Source: Neobacillus sp. FSL H8-0543 (GTDB lineage: Bacteria > Bacillota > Bacilli > Bacillales > Cytobacillaceae). Taken from it: a stretch of 64,000 bases of DNA. The position numbers and the translations under genes are program-made. The stretch lies in assembly GCF_038592905.1 (NCBI RefSeq), contig NZ_CP151943.1:153501-217500 (forward strand). Reading direction: 5' to 3'. Each line of letters starts with the position of its first letter. Within the stretch, counting starts at the first letter, position 1. Shown piece after piece: positions 9,138-16,985 of the stretch. A model generated the notes under the pieces. The model was not told the DNA's origin and made no database searches. It was given only the letters and a program-made list of their open reading frames with translations.

Positions 9138-9171
9138 TCCAGTGTCAGAAAACTGACACTGGATTTTCTTT
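9138..9171 (+). terminator. Terminator after the HAD gene
   Basis: TCCAGTGTCAG, loop AAAA, CTGACACTGGA, then TTTTCTTT. This is an 11-bp perfect stem that could act on both strands, as the desulfurase gene converges from the other side. Confidence 0.85.
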
Positions 9172-9208
9172 ACTACTATCGAATAAGTTCTCAGAAAGAA
9201 ATAAGAAC

Positions 9209-10324
9209 CTACAGGATTTCTATTAAGCTATCAATCACTTGATCAATTTCTGCTTTCGTCGTAAACCGGCCTAAGCTAAACCGAATGGCACCCATCCCTA
9301 CTTCCTCAGGAACTTGCATCTCTTTTAATACAGGTGATAATTCAATCCTTCCTGCATGACAGGCTGATCCAGTAGAAGCAGCTAAATTAGGGATTCTATC
9401 TAGCAAACTCTGTCCAATCTTATTAACAAAGCATACATTCAAGGTATTCGGCAACCGTTCTTCAGGATGACCATTTAGTACAATCTCGTCTCCGAAAGCC
9501 TCCTTTAACTGTCCCCAGAAATAATCGGTCAACTCCTTTATTTTACTATTTTCCACATGATTTCTAGCGATTTCACATGCCTTCCCTAATCCCACTGCTA
9601 ATAGAGTATTCTCCGTCCCCGCCCGAAGTCCAAATTCATGTCCTGCCCCATGGATAAGTGGTTCAAGTTCAATCCCTTCTTTAACATACAATACGCCAAT
9701 TCCTTTAGGTGCATAAAGCTTATGTCCAGCGATTGTGAGCATACCTACTTTTAACTCATTAACATCAATAGGTACTTTTCCAACGGATTGTGAAGCGTCT
9801 GTATGAAAAGCAATTCCATACCTTTCAGCCATTCTCCCGATCTCTTTTATTGGTTGTAACGTCCCTACTTCATTATTCGAGTGCATAATAGAAATGAGAA
9901 TCGTATCTTTTGTAATTGCCTTTTCTATTTCTTCCAGTAATACTCTCCCAAAGCGATCAACACCTACATATGTAACCCTTGCACCTGCTTCTTCTAGAAA
10001 TTTACACGGATTGATAATTGCTGGATGTTCCACCTTGGAGGTAATGATATGATTACCTTTCTTTCTATTTTTATAAAAATACCCTTTTAGTGCAAGGTTA
10101 TTTGCCTCACTTCCCCCGCTTGTAAAAATAATTTCTCTCGGAGAACAGCCAATTAATGCTGCAGTCTGCTCTCTAGCCTTGTGTAACAATTCCTTTACTG
10201 GTTTACCTGCCCAATGTAACGCTGATGGATTACCGTAAAAATCATTTAATAACGGTTGCATCGATGCTACTACCTCTGGAGCTAAAGGTGTACTGGCATT
10301 GTAATCAAGGTATATTTTTTGCAA
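9209..10324 (-). CDS. Cysteine desulfurase (NifS/IscS family)
   Basis: A 371-residue PLP enzyme that takes sulfur from L-cysteine to a protein persulfide for Fe-S cluster or thio-cofactor assembly. Visible are the N-terminal YLDYNASTPL, the conserved EHPAI histidine region, the PLP-lysine motif AGHKLYAPKG near residue 205, and the catalytic cysteine loop STGSACHAG near residue 320. The start is TTG preceded by GGGGAAGG. No scaffold or thiI gene is adjacent, although a putative [4Fe-4S] desulfidase gene lies divergently 285 bp away. It is probably one of several paralogues in the genome. Confidence 0.9.
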   Translation of the reverse strand: MQKIYLDYNASTPLAPEVVASMQPLLNDFYGNPSALHWAGKPVKELLHKAREQTAALIGCSPREIIFTSGGSEANNLALKGYFYKNRKKGNHIITSKVEHPAIINPCKFLEEAGARVTYVGVDRFGRVLLEEIEKAITKDTILISIMHSNNEVGTLQPIKEIGRMAERYGIAFHTDASQSVGKVPIDVNELKVGMLTIAGHKLYAPKGIGVLYVKEGIELEPLIHGAGHEFGLRAGTENTLLAVGLGKACEIARNHVENSKIKELTDYFWGQLKEAFGDEIVLNGHPEERLPNTLNVCFVNKIGQSLLDRIPNLAASTGSACHAGRIELSPVLKEMQVPEEVGMGAIRFSLGRFTTKAEIDQVIDSLIEIL

Positions 10325-10608
10325 GATCCTTCCCCACTCTCCAATTATTTTAAAAATAACTCTAATCCAACTAATATATATTTTCTGTTAAAAAACTGGA
10401 AAACCCATCTAATTGGAATATTAGTAATAAAATTGCCATAATTATCATATTAATTGTTGCTTGACCATCAGGTCGAAATTCGAATAATAGGACTACACCA
10501 ATTCTACCAAAATTTCCTTTCAACAGGTAATTTAAGAATTTACTAATCTATTATACAAGCTGCTATGGAGAAAATATACATTATGTAATTTTAGGGGAGG
10601 AATTTAGT

Positions 10609-10719
10609 ATGAATAAAAATAAAAAGATGATCTTAGCTTATGAAGCAATGGGGATTCCCTTAATCCGACTTCCAAACTTTTCAAAATTAATGAAGAAGGA
10701 AAATAGAAATGCGGCGTAA
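10609..10719 (+). CDS. Small ORF, 36 codons, overlapping the TudS-like gene
   Basis: An ATG at 10609 follows the very strong ribosome site GGGGAGG and opens a 36-residue basic ORF (begins MNKNKKMILAYEAMG, ends MKKENRNAA). Its last 11 bases overlap the first codons of the TudS-like gene in another frame, the usual arrangement of translationally coupled genes. I recognise no family. It could be a small partner protein or a leader peptide that opens the downstream ribosome site. The strong site makes translation likely; function is unknown. Confidence 0.55.
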   Translation: MNKNKKMILAYEAMGIPLIRLPNFSKLMKKENRNAA

Positions 10720-11173
10720 CAAAAGGATTCTACTAGTCTCCCATTGTATCTTGAACCAGAACACGGTCATTGAAACCGAGGCAAGGGCTGAAGGAGCAAT
10801 CCTTTCAGCCACAGAATGGGCAATAAAAGAGGGATTTGGCATTGTCCAATTACCCTGCCCCGAATTTACTTATCTCGGGTTGAATCGGCCATCGATGACA
10901 TATGAACAATACAATACGCCTGAGTATAGGAAACATTGTCGGGAAATCCTGGCTCCAGTCCTTAGTCAAGCCAAGGAGTACCTGAAAAACGAGTATGAAA
11001 TGGCAGGACTCCTTGGTATCCAAAGCAGCCCTTCCTGCGACCCGACCAGAGGAATATTTATAGAAGAACTCTCTGCATTGTTTGTTGAAAATGGAATCAA
11101 TTTGAAAACACTTTGGTATTTACCCAATAGTAATAATCCTACTTTTAATAGTGAAGAGCATAATTTGAAATGA
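10709..11173 (+). CDS. TudS-related putative desulfidase (DUF523-like)
   Basis: A 154-residue protein resembling the TudS/DUF523 group (including the CD3072-type subfamily). Characterised TudS enzymes use a [4Fe-4S] cluster held by three cysteines to remove sulfur from thiouracil. Three matching cysteines are visible: Cys13 in SHCILNQN, Cys50 in QLPCPEF and Cys110 in SSPSCDPT. It starts at an ATG with AAGGA 8 bp upstream, inside the end of a 36-codon ORF. A terminator follows. The substrate is not known; a thiolated base or thioamide is inferred from the family. Confidence 0.7.
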   Translation: MRRNKRILLVSHCILNQNTVIETEARAEGAILSATEWAIKEGFGIVQLPCPEFTYLGLNRPSMTYEQYNTPEYRKHCREILAPVLSQAKEYLKNEYEMAGLLGIQSSPSCDPTRGIFIEELSALFVENGINLKTLWYLPNSNNPTFNSEEHNLK

Positions 11174-11183
11174 AATTTCTATA

Positions 11184-11219
11184 AAGCCTGCTAATTTCCT
11201 AGCAGGTTTTTAATTTTTT
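11184..11219 (+). terminator. Terminator of the TudS-like operon
   Basis: CCTGCT and AGCAGG form a stem followed by TTTTTAATTTTTT. Confidence 0.7.
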
Positions 11220-11283
11220 CATTAGTTACTTTTATGAATTTTGGATGTATGAGTTAATGGTTTAAATTTATAGAGGGATGGGT

Positions 11284-11787
11284 TTACCATGAACATTGAT
11301 ATAATAAATAGTGGGTTTCAAAATTGAAGTGTGTAATGAGATAAGCTAGTAACGCTTGGGTCTCATAAATCTCTTTGTAATAGAAATCATTGTAATGTAG
11401 GTTACCGAAGAAACAACCTGGTCTTGTTGGCAGAATATTTTGGGGAGCTGACTTTTTCTTAAGTACTTTTATACATAAGTTATTTAGATCTATCAGATTG
11501 TCTTTTGTTACTTCTTGCGTAAAACAGGGTTCATCTTCCCCGTTATGGAGTGTTTCAACAAACCAATGGTGGATTTGGTTAGCCTTTCTCCAGTAAGCAA
11601 CTTCTTCAAGGATACTGTCCCAAGATCGTCCATATTCCTCAAAGTGCTTAACGTATGGTTTTAATTTTTGATACGTTTCATTCTGTTCTGTTTCATGTTG
11701 ATGTAAATAGGCATTTGCTATATGGACTTCTTCATAGTCCATTCCTTCAATCTTCGGTAAAGATATTAAATACATATCAAGTCCCAT
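11284..11787 (-). CDS. Conserved hypothetical protein (MGLDMYL family)
   Basis: A 167-residue soluble protein starting MGLDMYL, with EVAYWRKANQIHHWFVE near residue 60 and a C-terminal PGCFFGNLHYNDFYYKEIYET block. Proteins with this layout are widespread in phages and bacteria and have no established function; some are mislabelled as kinases. Conserved Trp, His and Tyr residues suggest a binding or enzymatic role. The ribosome site AGGAGAT is good. It is a single gene whose function I cannot infer. Confidence 0.65.
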   Translation of the reverse strand: MGLDMYLISLPKIEGMDYEEVHIANAYLHQHETEQNETYQKLKPYVKHFEEYGRSWDSILEEVAYWRKANQIHHWFVETLHNGEDEPCFTQEVTKDNLIDLNNLCIKVLKKKSAPQNILPTRPGCFFGNLHYNDFYYKEIYETQALLAYLITHFNFETHYLLYQCSW

Positions 11788-12027
11788 AATCTATCTCCTT
11801 TTATATTTTTTAGTTGATCATAATCTAGCAAATCAACCAATATCATCCTAGCACAATCATGTTTTATTATTGAGATCAATATGTGTACAAATATTGAATT
11901 TTTTGAAATTACTGGAGATTATTCAAACTAGCTATAGTCTAAATGTTAACAAAATATTCATACTCTTCTCTGTGTGTTTTCTATAAAATTAACTTGTAAT
12001 TGTCTGAATGGAGAAAGGAAGTGGAAT

Positions 12028-12933
12028 ATGGCTTTTAAATCCCGAACTGAATCGCTAGAATTACGAATTCTAAGAATTTTAAACACACGAATGGAACTAT
12101 CGGAGGAATGCCGGAAGAATTATTCTTACCTTGAAAAGGGATATGCAGGTGAAGTTCAATTTGATTTATTGACAGAGGAGCTTGAAAGTACTTGCTTAAT
12201 TTTGAACGATTTACTGCTCGAGATTAACGGCACAAAGTTCCAAATCGACACCTTGATTATTTTTCAAGAAACAATTTACCAATTTGAGGTGAAAAATTAT
12301 GAAGGTGATTATTGTTATGATGAGGAAAGTTTCCAAACTTTTTCAGGACAGGAAAGGAAAAATCCATTTGACCAATTAAAACGAAGCAAATCCTTGCTTC
12401 GCCAGCTAAACCAGACTATTGGATATAACTTACCCATTGAAGGATACGTTGTTTTCATAAACCCCGAGTTTGCCTTATTTCAGACCCCAAAAAACCTGCC
12501 GATAATTTTTCCAGGTCAACTTAATCGATTTATGAAGAAATTAAACAAAAAGCAGACAAAACTGAATAGTTGGCACACAAAGCTAGCGGAAAGGTTGGTT
12601 TCATTACATATTGTTGAATCCCCCTATGGGAGATTACCCCCTTATGAGTATGACAAAATTAAAAAAGGGGGTAATTGCAAAAAATGTAGTTCCTTTGCGT
12701 TGTCAGTACATGGTAAAAAATTGATTTGTAATGATTGTGGGTGTGAAGAATCTATTGAATCAGCTGTTCTGCGCAGTGTTAATGAAATTAAGCTACTTTT
12801 TCCAGATCGAAAAATTACAACAAAAGAAGTACATGAATGGTGTCAGGTGGTTGAGTCTAAAAAAAGAATTGCACGGATACTTGAGAGAAATTTTAAGATT
12901 AAGGGGTTTGGTCAATGGGCTTTTTATGAGTAA
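12028..12933 (+). CDS. NERD-domain protein with zinc-finger-like tail
   Basis: A 301-residue protein. The N-terminal half carries a NERD (nuclease-related) domain: after KGYAGEVQFDLL, the pattern FQIDTLIIF then YQFEVKNYEG is the PD-(D/E)xK-like core with its E-x-K. Near residue 215, CKKC and CNDCG, 19 residues apart, form a probable zinc ribbon. NERD proteins are predicted DNA-processing enzymes but their role in Bacillus is unclear. The ATG at 12028 is preferred (AAAGGAA 7 bp upstream) over the upstream GTG at 11974. The 52-bp tandem repeat array begins 68 bp after the stop codon. Confidence 0.8.
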   Translation: MAFKSRTESLELRILRILNTRMELSEECRKNYSYLEKGYAGEVQFDLLTEELESTCLILNDLLLEINGTKFQIDTLIIFQETIYQFEVKNYEGDYCYDEESFQTFSGQERKNPFDQLKRSKSLLRQLNQTIGYNLPIEGYVVFINPEFALFQTPKNLPIIFPGQLNRFMKKLNKKQTKLNSWHTKLAERLVSLHIVESPYGRLPPYEYDKIKKGGNCKKCSSFALSVHGKKLICNDCGCEESIESAVLRSVNEIKLLFPDRKITTKEVHEWCQVVESKKRIARILERNFKIKGFGQWAFYE

Positions 12934-13001
12934 GGCCACAATGGCATTTGTTACTCACATTATCCTCTGTCAGATCAAGCTACTAGTCTTAATTACGCAT
13001 A

Positions 13002-13677
13002 TTAAAGACATTCCTCTTGGTTTCTTGTTGGATTTTGTCCTTAAGACAGCTCCTTAAAGACATTAAACAGGCTTCCCTGTTGAGTTTTGTCTTTAAGAGA
13101 GCTTATTAAAGACATTCCTCCGGCTTCCCTGTTGGGTTTTGTCTTTAAGAGAACTTATTAAAGACATTACACAGGCTTCACTGTTGAGTTTTGTCTTCAA
13201 GAGAGCTTATTAAAGACATTACACAGGCTTCCCTGTTGAGTTTTGTCTTTAAGAGAGCTTATTAAAGACATTCCTCCGGCTTCCCTGTTGGGTTTTGTCT
13301 TTAAGAGAGCTTATTAAAGACATTACACAGGCTTCACTGTTGAGTTTTGTCTTCAAGAGAGCTTATTAAAGACATTACACAGGCTTCCTTGTTGGGTTTT
13401 GTCTTTAAGAGAACTTATTAAAGACATTACACAGGCTTCACTGTTGAGTTTTGTCTTCAAGAGAGCTTATTAAAGACATTACACAGGCTTCCCTGTTGAG
13501 TTTTGTCTTTAAGAGAGCTTATTAAAGACATTCCTCCGGCTTCCCTGTTGGGTTTTGTCTTTAAGAGAGCTTATTAAAGACATTACACAGGCTTCACTGT
13601 TGAGTTTTGTCTTCAAGAGAGCTTATTAAAGACATTACACAGGCTTCCTTGTTGGGTTTTGTCCTTAAGAGAGCTTT
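13002..13677. repeat. Tandem array, 13 copies of a 52-bp hairpin unit
   Basis: Units begin (TTAAAGACA) at 13002 and then every 52 bp exactly up to 13626, with no spacers. A typical unit pairs TTAAAGACA with TGTCTTTAA and, inside, ACAGG-CTTC-CCTGT, so each copy can fold into a hairpin on either strand. Three variants alternate: ACACAGG/CCCTG, CCTCCGG/CCCTG and ACACAGG/CACTG with GTCTTCAA. Copies 4-8 (13158-13417) recur in the same order as copies 9-13 (13418-13677), a 260-bp higher-order duplication with only a few end differences. The period is not a multiple of three and no convincing ORF runs through it. It sits between convergent genes. Confidence 0.95.
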
Positions 13678-13711
13678 ATATTAAATATTTCACGTAGATT
13701 ATATACTCTAC

Positions 13712-14773
13712 CTACAAATCCTCTCCACCCTCAGCTTCCCATCTAGAAATCTCTTCTCGGACCATCGGTGCAACTTCTTTTCCTAATAGTTCGATCGCAC
13801 TCATTACCTCATCATGTGGCATGGTGCCTACGGGGACGTGAAGCATGAAGCGTGTGATGCCTACATTTTTGCGCAGATGAATGATTTTTTCAGCGACGGT
13901 TTTTGAATCACCTACGTATAATGCACCTTGAAAGCTTCGAGCAGCATCGAAACTAGAGCGGTCATACCTTCCCCAACCGCGCTCTCTTCCTAATTTATTC
14001 ATTGCTTGCTGGGTTGAAGGGAAAAACTTATCTGCCGCCACTTCAGTGCTCTCCGCAATAAAACCGTGAGAGTGCGAAGCAACTGGCAGCTTCGATACAT
14101 CGTGGCCGGCATGGGTAGCCGCCTTCTTATAAAGCTGGACTAGAGGCGCAAAATGCAAGGGACTGCCGCCAATAATGGCTAGCACTAACGGAAGCCCGAG
14201 TAAGCCTGCACGGATGACGGAGTCCTGACTTCCGCCGCTTCCTATCCAAACTGGTAAAGGATTTTGAACTGGTCTTGGGTACACACCGAGATTATTTATA
14301 GCTGGCCGGTGTCCGCCTTTCCAAGTCACTTTTTCAGATTCACGAATTTTCAATAATAACTCCAGTTTCTCGTCAAATAGTGCATCATAGTCTTTTAAAT
14401 CATAGCCAAATAGCGGAAAGGACTCGATAAACGAACCTCGACCTGCCATAATTTCAGCACGTCCATTGGAGATGGCATCAAGAGTTGCAAAATCCTGAAA
14501 TATTCGTACAGGATCGGCTGAAGATAGTACGGTTACCGCACTTGTCAGACGTATCCGATTGGTTTGCGACGCCGCTGCTGCCAGAACCACCGCTGGAGAA
14601 GATGCCGCATAATCTTCGCGATGATGCTCGCCGACACCGAAGATATCCAACCCTACCTGATCTGCTAATACAATTTCTTCGACAACCTCGCGAATTCGTT
14701 CTCCATGACTGATTACTGCACCCGTTTCAACATCCGGCGTTGTCTCCACAAACGTACTTATACCTATTTCCAC
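13712..14773 (-). CDS. LLM-class flavin-dependent oxidoreductase
   Basis: A 353-residue luciferase-like monooxygenase or reductase using FMN or F420-type cofactors on an unknown substrate. The TIM-barrel family signatures are GVGEHHREDYAASSPA near residue 48, AEIMAGRGSF near 106 and PVWIGSGGS near 175. The start is GTG preceded by GGAGGG. It is a single gene that ends about 35 bp from the repeat array. Confidence 0.85.
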   Translation of the reverse strand: MEIGISTFVETTPDVETGAVISHGERIREVVEEIVLADQVGLDIFGVGEHHREDYAASSPAVVLAAAASQTNRIRLTSAVTVLSSADPVRIFQDFATLDAISNGRAEIMAGRGSFIESFPLFGYDLKDYDALFDEKLELLLKIRESEKVTWKGGHRPAINNLGVYPRPVQNPLPVWIGSGGSQDSVIRAGLLGLPLVLAIIGGSPLHFAPLVQLYKKAATHAGHDVSKLPVASHSHGFIAESTEVAADKFFPSTQQAMNKLGRERGWGRYDRSSFDAARSFQGALYVGDSKTVAEKIIHLRKNVGITRFMLHVPVGTMPHDEVMSAIELLGKEVAPMVREEISRWEAEGGEDL

Positions 14774-14904
14774 TAGAAAACCCTCCTATTATGTATCGTC
14801 TGGTTTAATACCAGAGAAATCACATCTTACAATATCCTACTAATCATTTTAACTTGTCCCCTCAAATTAAAAAAGTTTTTGATATACCTAAATAGCATTT
14901 CTAT

Positions 14905-14955
14905 AAAAATAAGCATCAAGAAAAAAGGAAGACTTCCTCCTGTAATCTTGATGCT
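14905..14955 (-). terminator. Terminator of the RimJ/RimL-like gene
   Basis: AGCATCAAGA (14912-14921) pairs with TCTTGATGCT (14946-14955), with an inner GGAAG/CTTCC stem and a U-rich 3' side on the minus strand. Confidence 0.8.
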
Positions 14956-14974
14956 ATGATAACGTAATAAATAA

Positions 14975-15529
14975 CTACTCTTCTTTGACAATGGAGTAAA
15001 CCTTTAAATTTTGATGCTTTCCTTTTGCGAGCATCGCTTTCCTAAGGGTGCCCTCAAATGACATACCTGCCTTTTCCATCACTCGCTCTGAGCCAGCGTT
15101 CTCTTCAAAGCATCTAGCTTGAATTCTGACTACGCCCATTTTCTCAAACCCGAATCGTATCACTTCTTTGACTGCCTCTGTTATGATCCCATTACCCCAA
15201 TAATCCTGAGAAAGGACATATCCGATTTCTGCCGTCTTATGATTTAGCTGCCATGATACAAAATCAATCGATCCAATCAATTTTCCATTCTCTTTGTATT
15301 CAATCCCCCATGGAGCAACCTTTTTATTGGCATACTGTTCTAAGGTAAATTCTACAAACTCCATAGTGTCTGAAATTGTTCGATGAGCATTCCAAGTAAC
15401 GTACTTTGCAACTTCTTCCTTGGAGCAATAGGAAAACATATCATCTACATCTTTTAAAGATATTTTCCTAAGGAAAAGCCGTTCCGTTTCTAATACTGGA
15501 AAATCGCCGAATACTTCTTCCATTCTCAT
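14975..15529 (-). CDS. GNAT acetyltransferase, RimJ/RimL type
   Basis: A protein of about 184 residues of the RimJ/RimL-like GNAT group, which acetylates ribosomal-protein N termini or small amines. Visible are LETERLFLRKISLKDVDDMF at the N terminus, the acetyl-CoA loop DYWGNGIITEAV near residue 112 and NAGSERVMEKAGM near 150. The ATG at 15529 has GGAG 8 bp upstream; a GTG at 15550 also has GGAG at 10 bp, so the start is uncertain by seven codons. Confidence 0.85.
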   Translation of the reverse strand: MRMEEVFGDFPVLETERLFLRKISLKDVDDMFSYCSKEEVAKYVTWNAHRTISDTMEFVEFTLEQYANKKVAPWGIEYKENGKLIGSIDFVSWQLNHKTAEIGYVLSQDYWGNGIITEAVKEVIRFGFEKMGVVRIQARCFEENAGSERVMEKAGMSFEGTLRKAMLAKGKHQNLKVYSIVKEE

Positions 15530-15651
15530 AAAATCAGCTCCGTTACTCACTATTGATTATCTCCAATTTTTCCATTTCAATCACACTCCTCAGATATTCA
15601 TATTCTGCTTGATTGAGGATGACAATATCATTGGTCAGTGATAAGGTAACT

Positions 15652-15694
15652 AAAAAACGGCCCCATAATTGCAACATCTTGGGAGCCGTTTTTG
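15652..15694 (-). terminator. Terminator of the MDR oxidoreductase gene
   Basis: AAAAAACGGCCC and GGGAGCCGTTTTT form a stem; on the minus strand it ends in a T run. Confidence 0.75.
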
Positions 15695-15697
15695 ATA

Positions 15698-16714
15698 TTA
15701 TTCCTCTGCTATTTTTACAAGTTGCTTGCCAATATTATCCCCGCGGAAAAGACCTAGAAAGGCTTCAACTGTATTTTCAAAGCCAAAAACAATATTTTCG
15801 CGAGATTGGATTTTCCCTTCCTTCACCCACTGGGATAGTTGAGTGAAGGCTTCTTTGTTATGCTGGGCATAGTCGCTTACAATAAAACCTTTCATCAATG
15901 ATCTGGTTGTCAGCAACTGCCCCGCAACCCTTGGACCCATTTCTGGCATTTCTAAGTTATATTGCGAGATTTGGCCGCAAATGATTGTTCGAGACTGAAA
16001 ATTAATCAGAGTCATTACTGCATCACTCACTGCTCCGCCAACATTATCAAAATAAACATCGATACCGTCAGGACATACTTCCTTGATTGCTTTGCGCAGG
16101 TTTTCCGCTGTTTTATAATTAATAGCTGCATCAAAGCCTAATTCTTCAGTGAGATATGTGCATTTTTCATCTTGTCCGGCAATTCCGACAACTCGGCAGC
16201 CTTTTAGCTTGGCAATTTGACCAACAATCATCCCAACGGCACCAGATGCTCCTGAAACAACAACGGTTTCCCCTTCCTTTGGCTCTCCTATGTAAGTTAG
16301 TCCCATATATGCAGTCAAACCAGGCATTCCGAGTACATGAAGCGCAGTTGATACCGGTGCCAATTCTGGATTGATTTTACGAATCGTACTTCCATCCGAC
16401 ACATTGTACTCGGCCCACTCAAGGCGGCCTTCAACAAATTGACCTACTTGAAATCTGGAATTTCTTGTTTCAACAATCTTTCCGACCATTCCTCCAAGGA
16501 ACGGCTCTCCGACCTCATAAGGCTTTGCATAAGACTTGGCAGCTGACATTCGTCCCCTCATATAAGGATCGACTGAAAGAAACAGTGTACGAATCAGCAC
16601 TTCTCCTTCTTTAATCTCTGGTACTTTTTCTTCAATCATTTTGAAGTTGCTTTCTGTTGGCATTCCCACTGGCCTGCTTGCCAATAAAATTTTTCGATTC
16701 ACATTTTCCCCCAT
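15698..16714 (-). CDS. NADP-dependent zinc-free MDR oxidoreductase (YfmJ/CurA-like)
   Basis: A 338-residue medium-chain reductase of the leukotriene-B4-dehydrogenase/CurA group, which reduces alpha,beta-unsaturated ketones or aldehydes with NADPH. Visible are LSVDPYMRGRM near residue 48, GMPGLTAYMGL near 128 and the Rossmann motif VSGASGAVGMIVGQ near 152. The zinc-ligand cysteines of alcohol dehydrogenases are absent, as expected for this group. The ribosome site GAGGAG precedes the ATG. It is a single gene, probably for detoxifying reactive carbonyls. Confidence 0.88.
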   Translation of the reverse strand: MGENVNRKILLASRPVGMPTESNFKMIEEKVPEIKEGEVLIRTLFLSVDPYMRGRMSAAKSYAKPYEVGEPFLGGMVGKIVETRNSRFQVGQFVEGRLEWAEYNVSDGSTIRKINPELAPVSTALHVLGMPGLTAYMGLTYIGEPKEGETVVVSGASGAVGMIVGQIAKLKGCRVVGIAGQDEKCTYLTEELGFDAAINYKTAENLRKAIKEVCPDGIDVYFDNVGGAVSDAVMTLINFQSRTIICGQISQYNLEMPEMGPRVAGQLLTTRSLMKGFIVSDYAQHNKEAFTQLSQWVKEGKIQSRENIVFGFENTVEAFLGLFRGDNIGKQLVKIAEE

Positions 16715-16819
16715 GTAACCACTCCTCTTTTAAAATGAAGCATTTTCAGTCCTCTATACATGTTCTATTTTCTAAAGGTAATTCCCTGCTTTTATTTCAT
16801 TACATTCGGACCATAAAAA

Positions 16820-16984
16820 TTATTGTATTTTATAAATCGAAAAAAACGGAAGGACGACGATCGTTAGTGTAAGGAAAAAAACAGATAATGCACCGCCCTT
16901 TTGCTTCTCCTTCCATAATGTAACGGCGAAGCCAAAAGTATAAACAGCAATGGCAAACAAAGAAACAAAGATTAAAATTGTCAA
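16820..16984 (-). CDS. Small two-helix membrane protein at the end of the ger operon (candidate D subunit)
   Basis: A 54-codon ORF starts with TTG one base after the gerC stop codon; the ribosome site GGGGAG overlaps the last gerC codons. The product begins MTILIFVSLFAIAVYTFGFA and has two hydrophobic segments (about 2-22 and 32-51) joined by the charged WKEKQKGG, so it is a hairpin-like integral membrane protein. Small two-helix D proteins encoded next to gerA-type operons (gerKD of B. subtilis, gerUD of B. megaterium) modulate receptor function. The position and topology fit that role. I saw no sequence motif, so the assignment rests on context. Confidence 0.6.
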   Translation of the reverse strand: MTILIFVSLFAIAVYTFGFAVTLWKEKQKGGALSVFFLTLTIVVLPFFSIYKIQ

Positions 16985-16985
16985 C

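Noticed and set aside
11974..12027. Upstream GTG start for the NERD protein
   Set aside because: No ribosome site there; the ATG at 12028 has AAAGGAA at the right distance and begins where family similarity starts.
12731..13057. Open frame overlapping the NERD gene end and the first repeats
   Set aside because: It lies out of frame inside the NERD coding sequence, has no ribosome site and runs into the repeat array.
13002..13677. The regular repeat could be taken for a CRISPR array
   Set aside because: Units are contiguous with no unique spacers, the unit is 52 bp, variants recur in blocks, and no cas gene is nearby.
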